From: Corella eumyota
Lineage: Eukaryota; Chordata; Ascidiacea; Phlebobranchia; Corellidae
Length of the DNA stretch: 64,000 nt
Assembly (NCBI GenBank): GCA_963082875.1
Contig: OY720102.1
Coordinates: 13,180,990-13,244,989 of the forward strand
Direction: 5' to 3'
A program made the position numbers and the translations under genes. Shown here piece after piece: positions 1 to 12,100 of the stretch. The notes under the pieces were generated by a model. The model did not search any database, was not told the origin of the DNA, and saw only the letters and a list, made by a program, of their open reading frames with translations. The number at the start of each line of letters is the position of its first letter. Position 1 is the stretch's first letter.

Positions 1-821
1 AACTTTGCTGTTGTTTATTTGGTTGAAATTACTGAGGTGCCAGACTTCAACAAAATGTACGATTATACGACCCCTGCACAACTATGTTCTTCTACAGGTT
101 GTTGTTCACATTAAGAATGTAATTTTGTCGGCACAAGTATTAAGCATTAGAAAGACTAACCCGCAGTTTGCGGTTTGATTCTTATTGGTTCAGTGAGCTA
201 GCAATAAGGTATAGTGGTCAAAACACTTGGCTACACTACATAAGGTTTTGGGTTCAATCCCAACTGCTCGTATGTTGTTGCGCCCTTAGAGTAAGGCGCT
301 ATAAACGGTATAAACTCGTGCTGAGCCAGCACTTAATTAGCAGCATAATTATCAGGCAATTATAATCTATAATATCTCAAACTGCCACAGGCAACTCAAG
401 ACTAGGTCGGAGTAACAGATGTTACTCTATGTTTAAGTCGTGCTTTAGACTTTCCCACATCGAGGATAAAGATATATACAAAAAAAATATCTTGAACTAC
501 CAAAGGCAACTAAAGACTGGGTCGGGGTAACTGATGTTGCCCATAGTTTAGGTCATGAAGTCAATCTTCCCATATCATAAAAGTTTAACAAATCAAATAT
601 TAAAATTAGGTTTAAAATATTTACAAATTATTAACTGAATAAAATGTTTTCAGGAACAAGCACATAATGATCGATCTTGGGACGGAAAACAACAACAAGA
701 TTAACTGGCCGATGGAGGGTAAACAAGAAAAGATTGACATTCTAGAGACAATATTTCAAAAAAAAGGGGGACGGGGTTGGTGGTTTCCCCAAAGGATTAC
801 TAAACAAAATATTAATATTAA
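1..821 (+). pseudogene. TXNL4A duplicate, exons 2-3 (cassette 1)
   Basis: Two pieces match the U5 snRNP protein TXNL4A/DIM1. Bases 1-97 are exon 2 (reads NFAVVYLVEITEVPDFNKMY, ending at a TACAG/GT donor). Bases 654-821 are exon 3 (NKHIMIDLG, NNNKINWP, then the decayed SPKDYSTKY tail). Exon 2 lacks one base compared with the copies at 32647 and 35242 (GTACGATTATACG against GTACGAATTATACG), and exon 3 leaves the family frame before its end, so this copy cannot encode the protein. Exon 1 would lie upstream of the window. The intron carries a SINE at the same place as in the other two cassettes, so the copies share an ancestor that already had the insertion. Confidence 0.85.
198..490 (+). repeat. 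tRNA-headed SINE (SINE-1)
   Basis: The head has a tRNA-like A box (GTATAGTGGTCAAAACAC) and B box (GGGTTCAATCC), followed by the family body (CTGAGCCAGCACTTAAT, CAACTCAAGACTAGG) and an A-rich end. The same family occurs about twenty times in the window on both strands. A 3' half of another copy follows at 491-585. Confidence 0.85.
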
Positions 822-996
822 CGAGTAGGAATATTCTAAAATTGATTGGTTTGTTGTCAGTTTAAAAAAATAAAGTTTATTTAAAACACAAAATTTTAAT
901 AATTTAATTTTATGCGTGGTATTAAGTATTTATATTCGATATTTTTTATAAAATTTTAATTTTTTTTTTCAATTTCTATTTGATTTATTTTTTTAG

Positions 997-2892
997 GTGC
1001 CAACATGAAAGTTTAATGGATTAAGTGTAACGTCATAGATTGTAGTAGTCTCATGTCAGTCGTACAAGAATGTCATGTGGTTTTGCATATGGCCAGTGTC
1101 ATCGATTACAAGGTATTAGTTCCTTGCCAAAAATTATGGAAAATAAATGTTGGAGGTAGGCATTGTGATGTCATATATTACGTCGTTGTTATATTAGAAT
1201 TCGACAACATAGTTTATTTATTCTAGAACTTAAATGGTGCAGATTACTACAGCCTATTCTTTAATATATTATGACGTCATATAGGAACAATGAACGTGCT
1301 GGAGGCTTGTTGTGCAAACAGTGTCGGTTATTGTCTCTACACGAGCTCAATCTAGGCTTTCAGACCAAATTGAACCATGGAACCACTAGTGGGTGCTAGT
1401 GAAGACACTATTTACTGTTACTCTTCTGTGACGTCATACAGAAGTACAAAGAAACCGCGAAGGAGCTTGTGCTGGAGTTGAACGATAAAAAAGATAAAAA
1501 ATGGAAACATTTTAGGTAAAGTCACATTATTTTTATTTTTTTTATGTCTTTATCCTCGATGCGGGAAAGTTGAACAAGTGTCCCAAACATAGAGTAACAA
1601 TAGTTAGTTCAACCCAGTCTCAAGTTGCTTGTGGTAGTTTGAGATATTATAAATAATAATTGTCCGATAATTATGCTGCTGATTAAGTGCTGGCTCAACA
1701 GAAATTTATATTGTTTATAACACCTTACTCAAGGGCGCTACAGCATGAGAGTAAGGGGGATTGAATCCACGACCTTATGGTGGTGTACCAAGTGTTCTTA
1801 CTACTACACCACGCTGTCGGTCTACTCGGCATATAATTGTCTGCTTTTGTTTTTTTTATTATTGACAGCATAATATTTTGTAGAAACTGGTCACATGTGC
1901 ACTTAGAGGTTCTCGTATTTATGGCGAAGATGACAACTTTATCAAATCGATTCTTTTGCGCCATCTTGCGACTAAAGTAATCAAGTCTCTTATTCCACCA
2001 GAGGCGCTACAAACTCGAATGTACGTTGGTAACGTGACTTGGTGTCACGTGATTGCAGCCACAAAAATGCAGGTAAACAAAATTAAGTTGTTCACTGCTT
2101 TAATATTGGGTTGGTGTGCAAAAGGTCTCTGGTTCGAGCACCACCACAGCCGTATATAGCTCAGATTGTAACTAATATGTCTCAGCATGTTCTTACTGAA
2201 AGACTATAACTTATATTGTACAGGAGTCCCCTTCTTTGGTTGGGGGAAACACCTACTTTCTGTGTGACAAAACCCCAGAATTATCTTACCTGAGATTAAA
2301 CTTGAAATTCTAGAAGCATTAGGGTTTCACCATTCACAAGAGGGAGCCAGTGTTGCCGTTTTGGTTGTTTATCCTCATTTTGACGTTTGTTGTTTGGTGC
2401 TGTCAGGTGCTGGGTTGGTTTGGGTTCAAAAAAGAGGTAAATATTTAGTTTATTGAGTAGTTTTTAGCTGGGTTACTGTCATAAAGGTTTTACTTTAAAA
2501 CATATTCGCAAAAACGCCATTTTACAATAAATATCGACCTAAATTTTGGTTAAATGTCATGGTGTAAAACTTATCTCTTTAAAATAAACCTTATACCTAT
2601 TTGGATAATACATTGGTGACGAGGGTCAGTATGTTAAGTTATTGCATGGGTTAAACATTTATTTCATGTATAATACTTTTAATGACAACTATTTTGTGAT
2701 TTTTAGCCCAATATTACACCAAACATGACCAAGTTGTCCTGCACAAGATTCACCGTCTCCAATCAAAAGTTTGTGGAACATTTTGGCTACAAACCAAAGT
2801 ATAGTTGGCCTGAATCGTTAAATATAATGAAGGAATATGTGAACAAGATTGTAAATGAAGTAGAAAATAATAACTTGAAAAAAATAGATTAA
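997..2892 (+). pseudogene. 3beta-HSD-like dehydrogenase, decayed copy 1
   Basis: Five exons can be placed: 997-1155, 1285-1515, 1884-2072, 2224-2436 and 2707-2892. They match the 3beta-hydroxysteroid dehydrogenase/isomerase family of short-chain dehydrogenases. Recognisable parts are TMNVLEACCAN plus YTSSI, the LVTCALRGSRIYG strand, MYVGNVTWCHVIAA, the YFLCDKTPE segment, a hydrophobic stretch (PFWLFILILTFVVWC) and the tail HFGYKPKYSWPESL. The N-terminal Rossmann exon with the Gly-rich NAD motif is absent. Exon 1 has an early stop (M-K-V-stop), exon 2 has further breaks, and exon 4 has two stops. The 1884-2072 exon is still open. It follows the TXNL4A remnant directly, as in the other two cassettes. 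Confidence 0.8.
1530..1820 (-). repeat. SINE-1, reverse
   Basis: Reverse copy of the tRNA-headed SINE, with B box complement GGATTGAATCC and head complement ACTACACCACGCTG. It lies in the third intron of HSD copy 1, at the position also occupied at 33688 and 36745. Confidence 0.85.
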
Positions 2893-4575
2893 TTTATATT
2901 TATGTGATTCAATTTTGTTGGTATGTTTGTATTAGAATTTTGTTGTGAATTAAAATAAGACAACGTGCAATAAACTTAAAGTTTTAAGTCGAGGATAAAT
3001 TATATAGATATGTTTTGCCAGTTATGACGTTGGTCGAGAATACAATATCGTAAAACGTCCTAAGACAGTATCGTAAAACGTCCTAAGAAAAAACAGATAT
3101 TGAAATTTATTTAATTAGAAAGTTAATACATTTTTTATTGTTTTAAATATGTTGATTTTGTTACATTACTTAAATTTTATAAAATAATAAAAAGTGCTAC
3201 CAACTTAAATATTTAACATAGGAATGCGTCACAAAACGGTTACCACTATTAAAAACAACGCTATTTATGTAAAACGTCCTCAGAGAAGCCTTTGAAGGTT
3301 AAACTGCCAAAGTTAGAAAACGACAAGAATGGACAGGAAATTTAATGTCATAAGCTAATGTTAAAATATTAAGTATTTTTTATTTAAGTTTGAGTATTGC
3401 TACTGTAGCGAATTTGTTAATTTTAAGAACTGTCCTAAGTCGTTGGTTGTTTACAAGAATTTAAAATTCCGGCTAATTCTTACGGAAATAAACTCTGAAT
3501 TTAAGTTAAGTCGAAATCCATATTTATTGGGTGGCGTCCGTTCAGCAGAACGAAATTGCCTAACTGTTTTTGAAAACAAATATTGCACTTAATAAAAACG
3601 GATATAAATCGTTGAAAAAATAATTTAATACCAGAAAAATGAGGTTAGAGTAAAAAGAGTTAAAATTCAGGTAAAAAGAGTTAAAATTCGATAAACAAGT
3701 TAAAGTTAAAATCATTCGAAACTTATTATTAAAATAGGGAGGAAAAATACGTCAAAGTTTGTCAGCAAATAAATAACAATTCCATTTTAAATTAACATCA
3801 AAAAATTTTTGTTTATAAAATTTAAAGTTAGCTTATGCGGATTTATCCAAAATAAGCTACAACACACCACAGTTTAATATATCTGTATCCTGTCTATCAG
3901 GAAAAAAAATTTTAAATTGTAAAAAAATAAACATTCTAAAAACTAACATATGTATTTAACAACTTATCAAAACTCATATATAAATAGTATATACTTTTAT
4001 TTTTTTACGCTGACATTATACATGGAAATTTTAGTTTTTTGCAGGCCGAATCTTATTGCTAAATCTTCTGATCTCCCTGACAAAACCAACAAAAACAAAA
4101 GTGTCTGGAAAAAAGGAGAATTTTGACACATTTTACATACAATAAAAATAAAATTCTATCGCTGTTGGTAGTAGTTACAGTGTAAAAAAAATTGAAAAAA
4201 TAACTACATTTCATATAACCCAGTATAGCTCTTGTAGGAAAGTAAATTGGATGTTATAAAGGGACTAACCGAAATAAACCTACCTAAAGAAAGACTGTCC
4301 CAGAATGGCCTTTTAAAATGTATTTCACATTAACTAGTGAAAGTTTACATATATATATGGAATAAGTGAAAATAAATGTTTAAAATAATTTAAGAATAAC
4401 AGAAAAAGCAAGGAAATAAATTTAAAAAAAAAAATGAATGTAATATTAAAGTGGTGTAATGTAGTCTAAATCCTTTTTGTTTATCTTTTAGGGAATCCAC
4501 TTTAAATCCCCTTTAAACATCTGCTTGTTTTAGTAAAACGATTTTCTGTGTTTTCGAATTTTTTAAACTTTTATC
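2893..4575. other. Intergenic, no gene seen
   Basis: A/T-rich DNA between the HSD copy and the first N-terminal exon of the immune locus. It holds short local duplications (ATCGTAAAACGTCCTAAG twice near 3050-3090; AAAAAGAGTTAAAATTC twice near 3655-3690). I see no coding exon. Confidence 0.6.
3780..4080. repeat. Fragment of foldback MITE family
   Basis: It ends in TTTTTTGCAGGCCGAATCTT, which matches the right arm of the complete foldback element at 23091-23771, and shares the inner block (CTAAAAACTAACATAT, AACAACTTATCAAAACT). The left end is not clear. Confidence 0.5.
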
Positions 4576-7500
4576 ATGGAAGAAACTGTTGAATTAAATG
4601 ATCCAGAGTTGCTAGACAACAGTAATCCAGAGTTGCCAAATCTTAATGATCCAGGGTTGCCAATTAATAATGATCTAGAGTTGCCAGATGGTAATGATCC
4701 AGAGTTGCCAGATGTTAATGATTCAGAGTTGCCAGATGTTAATGATCCAGAGCAGCCAGATGTTAATGATCAAGAGCCAGGTTTCAATTCCCAGGTATTT
4801 TATTTAAAAAAAAATTCTTTTTAGTTTAAAACTTTAAATTTAGTAAGTGGGTTTAGAACCTAAATACTAGGAATGAGCCAAATTGTAAAAAGCTCGGCTC
4901 GTACGAGCATCTTAATTTAAAAAAAGCTCGGCCGAGCAATACGAGCTTTTGAATAGCGAAAATAAATACCTAAGTGACCTTTCGACATGAAGAAATGTAA
5001 GTATTTCGACATGTTTAGGAGTTAACCGGTTACGAAGCGGGCCAGTAATAGCGCCCGCTGTACTAAAAAGTCTTTCAATAAAAACCCTTGTTGGCGGCGT
5101 GACAACAATTGAATAGCAACGTCATATCTCGCGTGATATAATAAAACCATAGTAATACTGATTCGTATATATTAGTATATTTATCGGTGAACCGACGAAT
5201 TTTCGCAGTGTAAATTATAACACTATTGTATTTAAAAAGTTATAACACTGCACGGCGTTCGATTTGCATTATAATTTACTGAAAAGAAAAAAATTAATTT
5301 AGTTGATAATGCTCGGATAATTTAACGTGAAAGCTTGGCAAAAACTGAGCTTTTAAAAATGCCTAGGCTTGTACACGAGTACGAATCCCGAGCACTAGGC
5401 TCGACACATCCCTACTAAATACCTCTTAAAAATGTTTAACCTCTTTACATAAAACTATTAAATAAACATTGATCTTGTGGTGATCATCGTATATAGTCAA
5501 TGGAGGTATTTATTGGACAGTTAAAATTTGGAGGTAATTAGTGGAACATTCCAAATATTTTTAGGTTTGCCACTTTTTACCTATAATTTGCCAGAACATT
5601 GTCTATATCATAAGGTTTAAATAAATGTCACTTTTTTTAATCTAAATTGCCTGAAAAAAAAATACGCACTTTTGAAATTTCAAAAATTTTAATTTTTTCG
5701 AAAATAAAGGCAAATAGTAAGTTGTTAAAATTTACAAAATTTTTAAATTACTAAATTTTCAGATTGGCAACACTAACTAAAAATGCACTAATGTTTCTAT
5801 AAGGCTCTAATTTAAGCTTCTTTCTTCATCACAGTCTATACAAAATGCGTCCAATGTTTACCTCCATCCTATTATTGTAAATGGGGGTAATTATTGGACA
5901 CTTGTGAATACATTTTATTTGCTTTTAACGGCTAATTTGGGGTAGAAATAAATTTAAAATATAAATGCCAAGAAAAGATATACCCCCCCCCTCTAAAAGC
6001 TTAAAAAAAGTGCAGTTCAGGAATTATTAAAGGAACACAAACAAATTTATCCAAAGAATATAACATACCAATATCAACAGTTTAATATAATCTTAGTAAT
6101 GAAGGTACATTTCCCTCAGAACATGGCCTAAAGCCTGTATTTAACACCGTTCAATACAAACAATTAAAAGCTAAATTTGCTTTGGCGCTAAATTTGCTTT
6201 AACTTTAAATGATATTAAAAGTTTAGCCTGCAGGTATATAGCCTACAATGAAATGGAAGACGCTAAAAAAGACTTAAATTTATGTAGACAATTCTTTAAA
6301 AAAAGGAAATTTTTACTAGGGTAAGGCACTTAAGCAGTTTCTTAAAGATTCTGATAGTCCTACAAAAGGTTAGACTGCCTGAAGCCTAAAATTATCCAAA
6401 AGACCCCCTTTATCACAAAATTTTTTTTAAATGTGGCATTGTTAACACTAGTCGACAATTACCCTCACGGTGTCCAGTAACTACCCCATTTGTGTAGGTA
6501 ATTATTGGACATTTTTAATCTAGAATTTTAGGCAAACATGTGTAGATTGAGATTTAAATAGTATTTTTTCCTAATAATGAATGATAACACTAACTTGAGA
6601 ACAAAAAATATTTGATTTAAAGTTAAAACAAAAAAGTTATGGCCAAGTTTGTCAAAATCGTTCAATAATTACCTCCATTGACTATACCAGAGGTTTTGGA
6701 CAGTGTTTAACCCGGGAAGTTTGCATCGTATAGCCAAAGTGTAATACCGTATTTTATTAATATTTAAAAAAAAATTGTAAAGTTTAATCTATAAATAAGT
6801 TTTGATCTATATATGCTGGTTTTTAGAATATATAAATTTACTTTGATTTACGCCTCAAAATCAAAATTTAAGGAAAAAAGACCGGTGCTTTCAGCAAAAA
6901 TTTGCAACTAATTGTTTTTAGGTTGCAAAATTGTTAGACTACGCTTCTTAGTGTCAACCAAAGTAATGCTAGCGGGCTTCTTTTTTTTCAAAGTGCTAGT
7001 TTTTATTTCGATCTAAACTTTGTATTTCTAAAAAACTTACATATTTCTTTATTTTAACAACCGATTAAAACTTTTATATGCATTGTATTTTTTGCAAAAT
7101 TTTATTTTAATATTGATAAAATATAGTCTTACATTTACACTATAAATCTACTTTATATTCAGTTATTTAAATTTTGTAGTCGAAAAGCGCTTGTCTTTAA
7201 TTTAAAATTTATAGAATTTAAAAAAATTGAGGAAAAATTTGAATTTTAAAGACACTTTGTACATTATCTAAATCATTTTTAAAAACAACTTGTACAATAA
7301 ATTATTGTTTTAAAAGTGGTGTATATATAAACATGAAAAATATCATCTTTTTATTATAAACTTTAAAGGTTGTAAATAATGTTGTGTATTATATAATATT
7401 ATATCAGTAAAACTACCTGTGTAAAATATAAAACTTTTATTTATTCACCTTCTAAATTATATATTCTTTTTAACAATCTAGGCGGTCATAAATACAGTGA

Positions 7501-7999
7501 TTTTTGGTACAAATGTCTACGACATCAAAATCACTGATTTACTCATTTTAAAATGTTATGTTTATTTAATTTTTTTTGTAATATTTATTTTGCAGCCCTT
7601 GCAAGCAGGACCAGTTAATTTAAATGTTTCTGGCGGCGATTTTGCTGAAATTTCAAGGAATTTGCCTTTAAGTAAGTTGTTTATTAATTTTATATGATTG
7701 GGTTTGCCTAATTATAAAAACCAGACCTCTATTTATAGACTAATTTATTTATAGACTTAACAAAACATTATTCTATGCAACATATTAGCAATGCAAATTT
7801 TATTATTAATATTAAATTAATTTTATTATAGATGCTGTGGTACATATACATAACCCACAAGTCAACATAATTCGTGAAGTTCATCAAAACGAAATCACTC
7901 AAAACATCACTCGCCATGAAAACATTACTCACCATAAGCAATATGGTGGAGGATTCATTCCTGGGGCTTCAATATACAATTCTACATTTCCTCAAACAG
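4576..7999 (+). CDS. NLR N-terminal exon cluster A
   Basis: Three exons parallel those of the NLR and of the gene at 44353. Exon 4576-4794 (73 codons, phase 0) starts METGluGlu-Thr and consists of imperfect 8-residue repeats of the type NDPELPDV. Exon 7596-7671 encodes PLQAGPVNLNVSGGDFAEIS and ends in phase 1 at a GTAAGT donor. Exon 7832-7999 (phase 1 to 1) encodes NPQVNIIREVHQNEITQ and then Gly-rich and Pro-rich residues. The last exon ends in phase 1, the phase in which the NLR exon at 9076 begins, so this cluster could serve as an alternative 5' end of the NLR. The acidic, Asn-rich protein has no domain I can name. It could also be a non-functional duplicate; the exons are open and their splice sites intact. 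Introns hold a hAT MITE and a pogo remnant. Confidence 0.6.
4868..5414. mobile_element. Non-autonomous hAT-like element, 547 bp
   Basis: The ends are inverted: TAGGAATGAGCC on the left and the complement of TAGGGATGTGTCGAGCC on the right. It is flanked by a perfect 8-bp duplication CTAAATAC (4860-4867 and 5415-5422). The paralogous intron at about 8513-8550 reads AACCTAAATACCTCTTAAAA without the insert and so is an empty site. Inner sequence is rich in GCTCG/CGAGC inverted motifs. No transposase. Confidence 0.85.
5492..6686. mobile_element. Pogo/Tigger-like DNA transposon remnant
   Basis: Terminal inverted repeats TATAGTCAATGGAGGTA and its complement at 6670-6686 begin and end on TA, as expected for the Tc1/mariner-pogo group. 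Inside, decayed + strand coding can be followed from MPRKD at about 5967 through GLKPVFNTVQYKQLKAKF and ACRYIAYNEMEDAK, resembling the N-terminal part of pogo-type transposases. Stops and frame changes are frequent and the catalytic core is gone. The motif GGTAATTATTGGAC recurs inside the element. Confidence 0.6.
6687..7595. other. Intron DNA with MITE-like block
   Basis: Intron between cluster A exons 1 and 2. About 7030-7150 matches the inner block of the foldback MITE family (AACAACCGATTAAAAC, TTTGCAAAATTTTATTTTAA). No other feature seen. Confidence 0.5.
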
Positions 8000-8185
8000 G
8001 TATTTTCAAGTTATTTTCACAATACATAATTATTTTCTGAAAATTGCATTTTTGATCTGATAGGAAAGTTAAAAACACTGTGCTAGTAAATTATTAACCT
8101 TATATTGTTAAATTATGTTTGATTTTTATAAATTTATTCAATAATCAGAATTAAAAGATGATGACTTATTTTTTAAACTTTTTTC

Positions 8186-9159
8186 ATGGAAGAAACTGGT
8201 GAATCAAATGATCCAGAGTTGCCAGATGTTAATGATCCAGGGTTGCCAATTAATAATGATCGAGAGTTGCTAGATGTTAATGATCCAGAGTTGCCAGATG
8301 TTAATGATCCAGAGTTGCCAGATGTTAATGATCCAGAGTTGCCAGATGTTAATGATCCAGGGTTGCCAATTAATAATGATCGAGAGTTGCCAGATGTTAA
8401 TGATCCAGAGCAGCCAGATGTTAATAATCCAGAGCCAGGTTTCAATTCCCAGGTATTTTATTTAAAAAAAAAATTCTTTTTAGTTTAAAACTTTAAAATT
8501 AGTAAGTGGGTTTAGAACCTAAATACCTCTTAAAAATGTTTGACCTTTTTACATAAAACTATTAAAGAGATGGTTCGGTCGCAGAGTTTTTTTTTTAATT
8601 TTGTTGGAATTCTGCCAACTTGCACGAGGATCCGATTATTTTTAAAATTGGTGAAGTAGTTTTTGAGATATCGAGATTTGAAGGTAATTATTGTAAATAG
8701 GGAAAGTCCCAAAATTCGCGAGTCACGTGATGCACGACGTCATCGTCATGTCTAAAACATTTTTGAGTTATTTACCCATCTGCTAAACTATATTTTCTTA
8801 AACTAATTAAGGAGGTCATAAAAACAGTGACTTAAAGTCCAAAAGTCAATATGACCTAAATTACTGATTTACTTATTTAAAATTAAGCGATAAATTGATT
8901 TTTTCCTAATTTTTATTTTGAAGAACTTGCAAGTAGAACCAGTTAGTTTAAATATTTCTGGCGGCAATATTGCTGAAATTTCAAGGAATTTGCTTCCAAG
9001 TAAGTTGTTTGTCATTTTTACATGATTGGATTTGCCTAATTATAGAAGTCAGACCAAGTTTTAATTTATTTACAGACCCAGCTGAACATGATTCTGCACA
9101 ACAAGGTCAAGAGAAACTTCCAAGTGAGGTTAATTCACAACTAAGAAAGCGAAAAGAAG
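8186..9159 (+). CDS. NLR exons 1-3 (N-terminal cluster B)
   Basis: Exon 8186-8452 (89 codons) begins MEETGESNDPEL and carries about ten 8-residue repeats, more than cluster A or the gene at 44353. Exon 8924-8999 encodes NLQVEPVSLNISGGNIAEIS. Exon 9076-9159 encodes a polar stretch ending QLRKRKE, similar to the exons ending RRRQNEG in the gene at 44353. Cluster B has no equivalent of the REVHQNEIT exon. The exon at 9076 ends AAGAAG/GCAAGT, which fits a GC-AG intron rather than GT-AG. Confidence 0.65.
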
Positions 9160-12100
9160 GCAAGTTTACTAAATTTTTTAAAAAAGACTGTTTTGTAAAT
9201 TTAATGCATAAGAACTGCAACTCTAAGCAAAAAAATTTATACAACAAATACCAGTATAAATAACTATGCAACTATAACTTTTACAAAATGTTAGTTTGTT
9301 CGACTATATTGAATAAAATATTTTCCAATTTCTAAAACTTTTATTATTTTTATTTTAGATCGAAAAAATCTTGAAAAAGGTAAAAATTTAACAAAATAAT
9401 TTATTTTTTTAAATGTTGTCATTACTTTATAATATTTTTGATTTTTTTGCTACAATTTTGTACAACTAATTCATATATGCAAATACAATTTGCAATTCTG
9501 TTCAATACAATTCTAAAGACAATTATAGTTTCTAAAAAATTTTATTCTTAAAAAAATATTGTTAAAAAACTTTGTGCGACTTATTTTTTTTGCATATTTA
9601 GCTTGTAAATCTATAGAAGACTAAATTAAACCTGGTGATTTTGACAAGTTTTTTCGAACTCTTGAATTAGATGATAATGAAATTGATTATGTTAAAAACA
9701 GTAAGAAATTGTTATTTTAAATAAATGGAAAAATTTACTGGCAACGTGGTGTAGTGGTTAGAACACTTGCTGCACTACCCTGGGTTCAATCCCCACTGAT
9801 CTCATGCTGTAGCGCACATTAGTAAGGCACTAGAAATGGTATGAACTCTTACTAACCTAAAAAAACAAATAGCAGACTAATTATTGGGCAATTTAATTTA
9901 ACTATATTTTAAGTTGCCAAAGGCAACTTGAGACTTGCTCAGGGTAATCTATGCTTTTTTATGATTGGGTCAAAAAGTCTACCTCCCACACTGAGGATAA
10001 AAATATTTTTAAAAATATATATAAACAAGATGAGTAATGTTTTTAAACAAATAAATATTTTTTTTTTATAATTTAAAAATTTATTATAAAAATACTTTTA
10101 GAATTTCAAGGAAATGAAGACAGGTGCAATAAAGCTTTTGAAATATGGCAAAACAAGGGTTGTTCCGTTTCCAACATAAAAATTTTAATTAAAGCTTTAA
10201 AAAATTTAAATTTAACTTTGCTGTTGGAAAAAATCCTTCAATATGATGTTGAAAATTCACCCGGTACTGATATTGATCCAAATGTAATTGACAAACAAGA
10301 ACTTAAAACATCAGGTAATACCCCAAAATATATATTAGTACAATTAGACCCTCTGTTTATATGCTCTTGTGAACTGTACAAAAAAAGCTCTAATTAACAA
10401 TTTTGTAAATCAAAAGTTTTGTTTTCGGGCAACTTTAGCTTAATAGTAAATACTTGATTATTAAACAAAGCCTAAATACAAGGATTCTAATAGTTATTTA
10501 CAAAATATGACTTTTCCAACCTCGGATACAAAAAATTAAAGCAATTTTATTTAAATTAAACTGTTTTTTAAAGTATTCTCTTTTATTGTTTTAACTTAAA
10601 ATTAATAACTTGATTTTTCAAATATTAAAAAAGTAGTGAATTTTTTGCTTCAGCAAGTCTCACAAATCTAATGTCTGGTTTAAAAAAAATTGTAATACCT
10701 TAATTTGAATATTATTATTTATTTTTAGATCGGAAATATTATCTTAAGAGAGGTAAATTATTATTAAAAATACATAAATTTAAAAGTTTACAATTGGTTT
10801 TTTATTGGCTGCAATATTAATATTTTATTAATGTTATAAAGTTTTAATCAAGAAATATTAGTTTGTTTATTATTTGTTGTCAGTTTAACTTTTTAAATGT
10901 TTAGCTTGCAAATATGCAGAGGATAAGATCGGGGGGTATTACGTTGAAAAGTTTTTTCGCGAACTTGGTTTGAAAGGCAATCAGAGGGAAAATATCAGGA
11001 ACAGTAAGTAGCTAGTGGTGATTATTTAATTAAAACAATTATAATGCTGCTTGTTAAGGCTCTTAATAAAGTTTTTTTTCCATATTTAATTGCTAGGGTC
11101 CAGGCATACATTATTGTTATTTAACAAAAGCGCTATTTTAAACATAAAATTATAAGAATCTGTTATTGTTTAGTTTTTAAAAATAATTCAATGAATTAGA
11201 TTTTTATTTAGATGTAAGAATTGAAGAAAAGTGTGATGAAGGCTTTAAAATATGGCTTGATCGGGATATTCCTGTTCCCAATGAAAATGCTGTAAAAGAT
11301 GCTCTAAAGAAAAGTGGATTGGCAACATTATGGGAGAAAATTGAAGAGGACGTTATCACAGTAACTGACAAGCCAGATCCAGGTAACAAAAGTAATTTGA
11401 TTAGAAAGTATCTCACATTAGTCAAAATACCACTAAGACACGACACAAGAACAAAAAAGTTGATTTATTACAATATATGACATGATTGGTAAGGCAAGGC
11501 TAGGCCAATAAAACTTGTAATTAATTTATTTTTATAAACAAGTTTTGAAGTAGCGCATGTTTTTAATTTTAACTAAAAAACATCTTTTCTACATTTTCTA
11601 TCATTTATTTACAGTTAGAGCCCATGTAACTACTAAGGGGGGATTTTTTATATTTTATCTGGGAATTAATTTGTTCCTTTAAATGAAATTGTTTGGTTTT
11701 CTTATTTATCTAGTATTTCTAGTTTTCTAGCATGATCTCAGACAGGACCTCTAATTGTATTAATTTAAGTTTCAGTTAAATGCTTTTTTATTTACAATCT
11801 TTTTTAAAACAAAGCGAAAATCACAAAAATATTATAACACAAAAAGAATCCTTCCAGTTCAGCCACTACATTAAAGTTACAAAACTTAATAAAGATAACA
11901 GTTCAGTAAATAAAGGTAACAGACGAGAAGGTGTGAGTCTGTGGCTATGTTAATAAATCTATAATCTTTATAATTGTTATAGTATCATGTAACAGGAGAA
12001 TTTCTGTTAAGGTGGAATAATCAAATAGAGATGTTGATTACCATGGTATCTTTCTTTTTCATTTTTTCATTAGTTTACAACAATGGTTAAAATAATACAG

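Noticed and set aside
1725-2159. Small ORFs around 1725-1964 (-) and 1956-2159 (+)
   Set aside because: The first is the reverse of a SINE and an HSD exon. The second is the open HSD exon 1884-2072 running into its intron.
8173-8445. - strand frame of GSLTSGNS repeats
   Set aside because: Shadow of the + strand 8-residue repeat exon at 8186.
8560-8760. Complete mobile element at the GC-richer insert
   Set aside because: No inverted ends or target duplication could be found.
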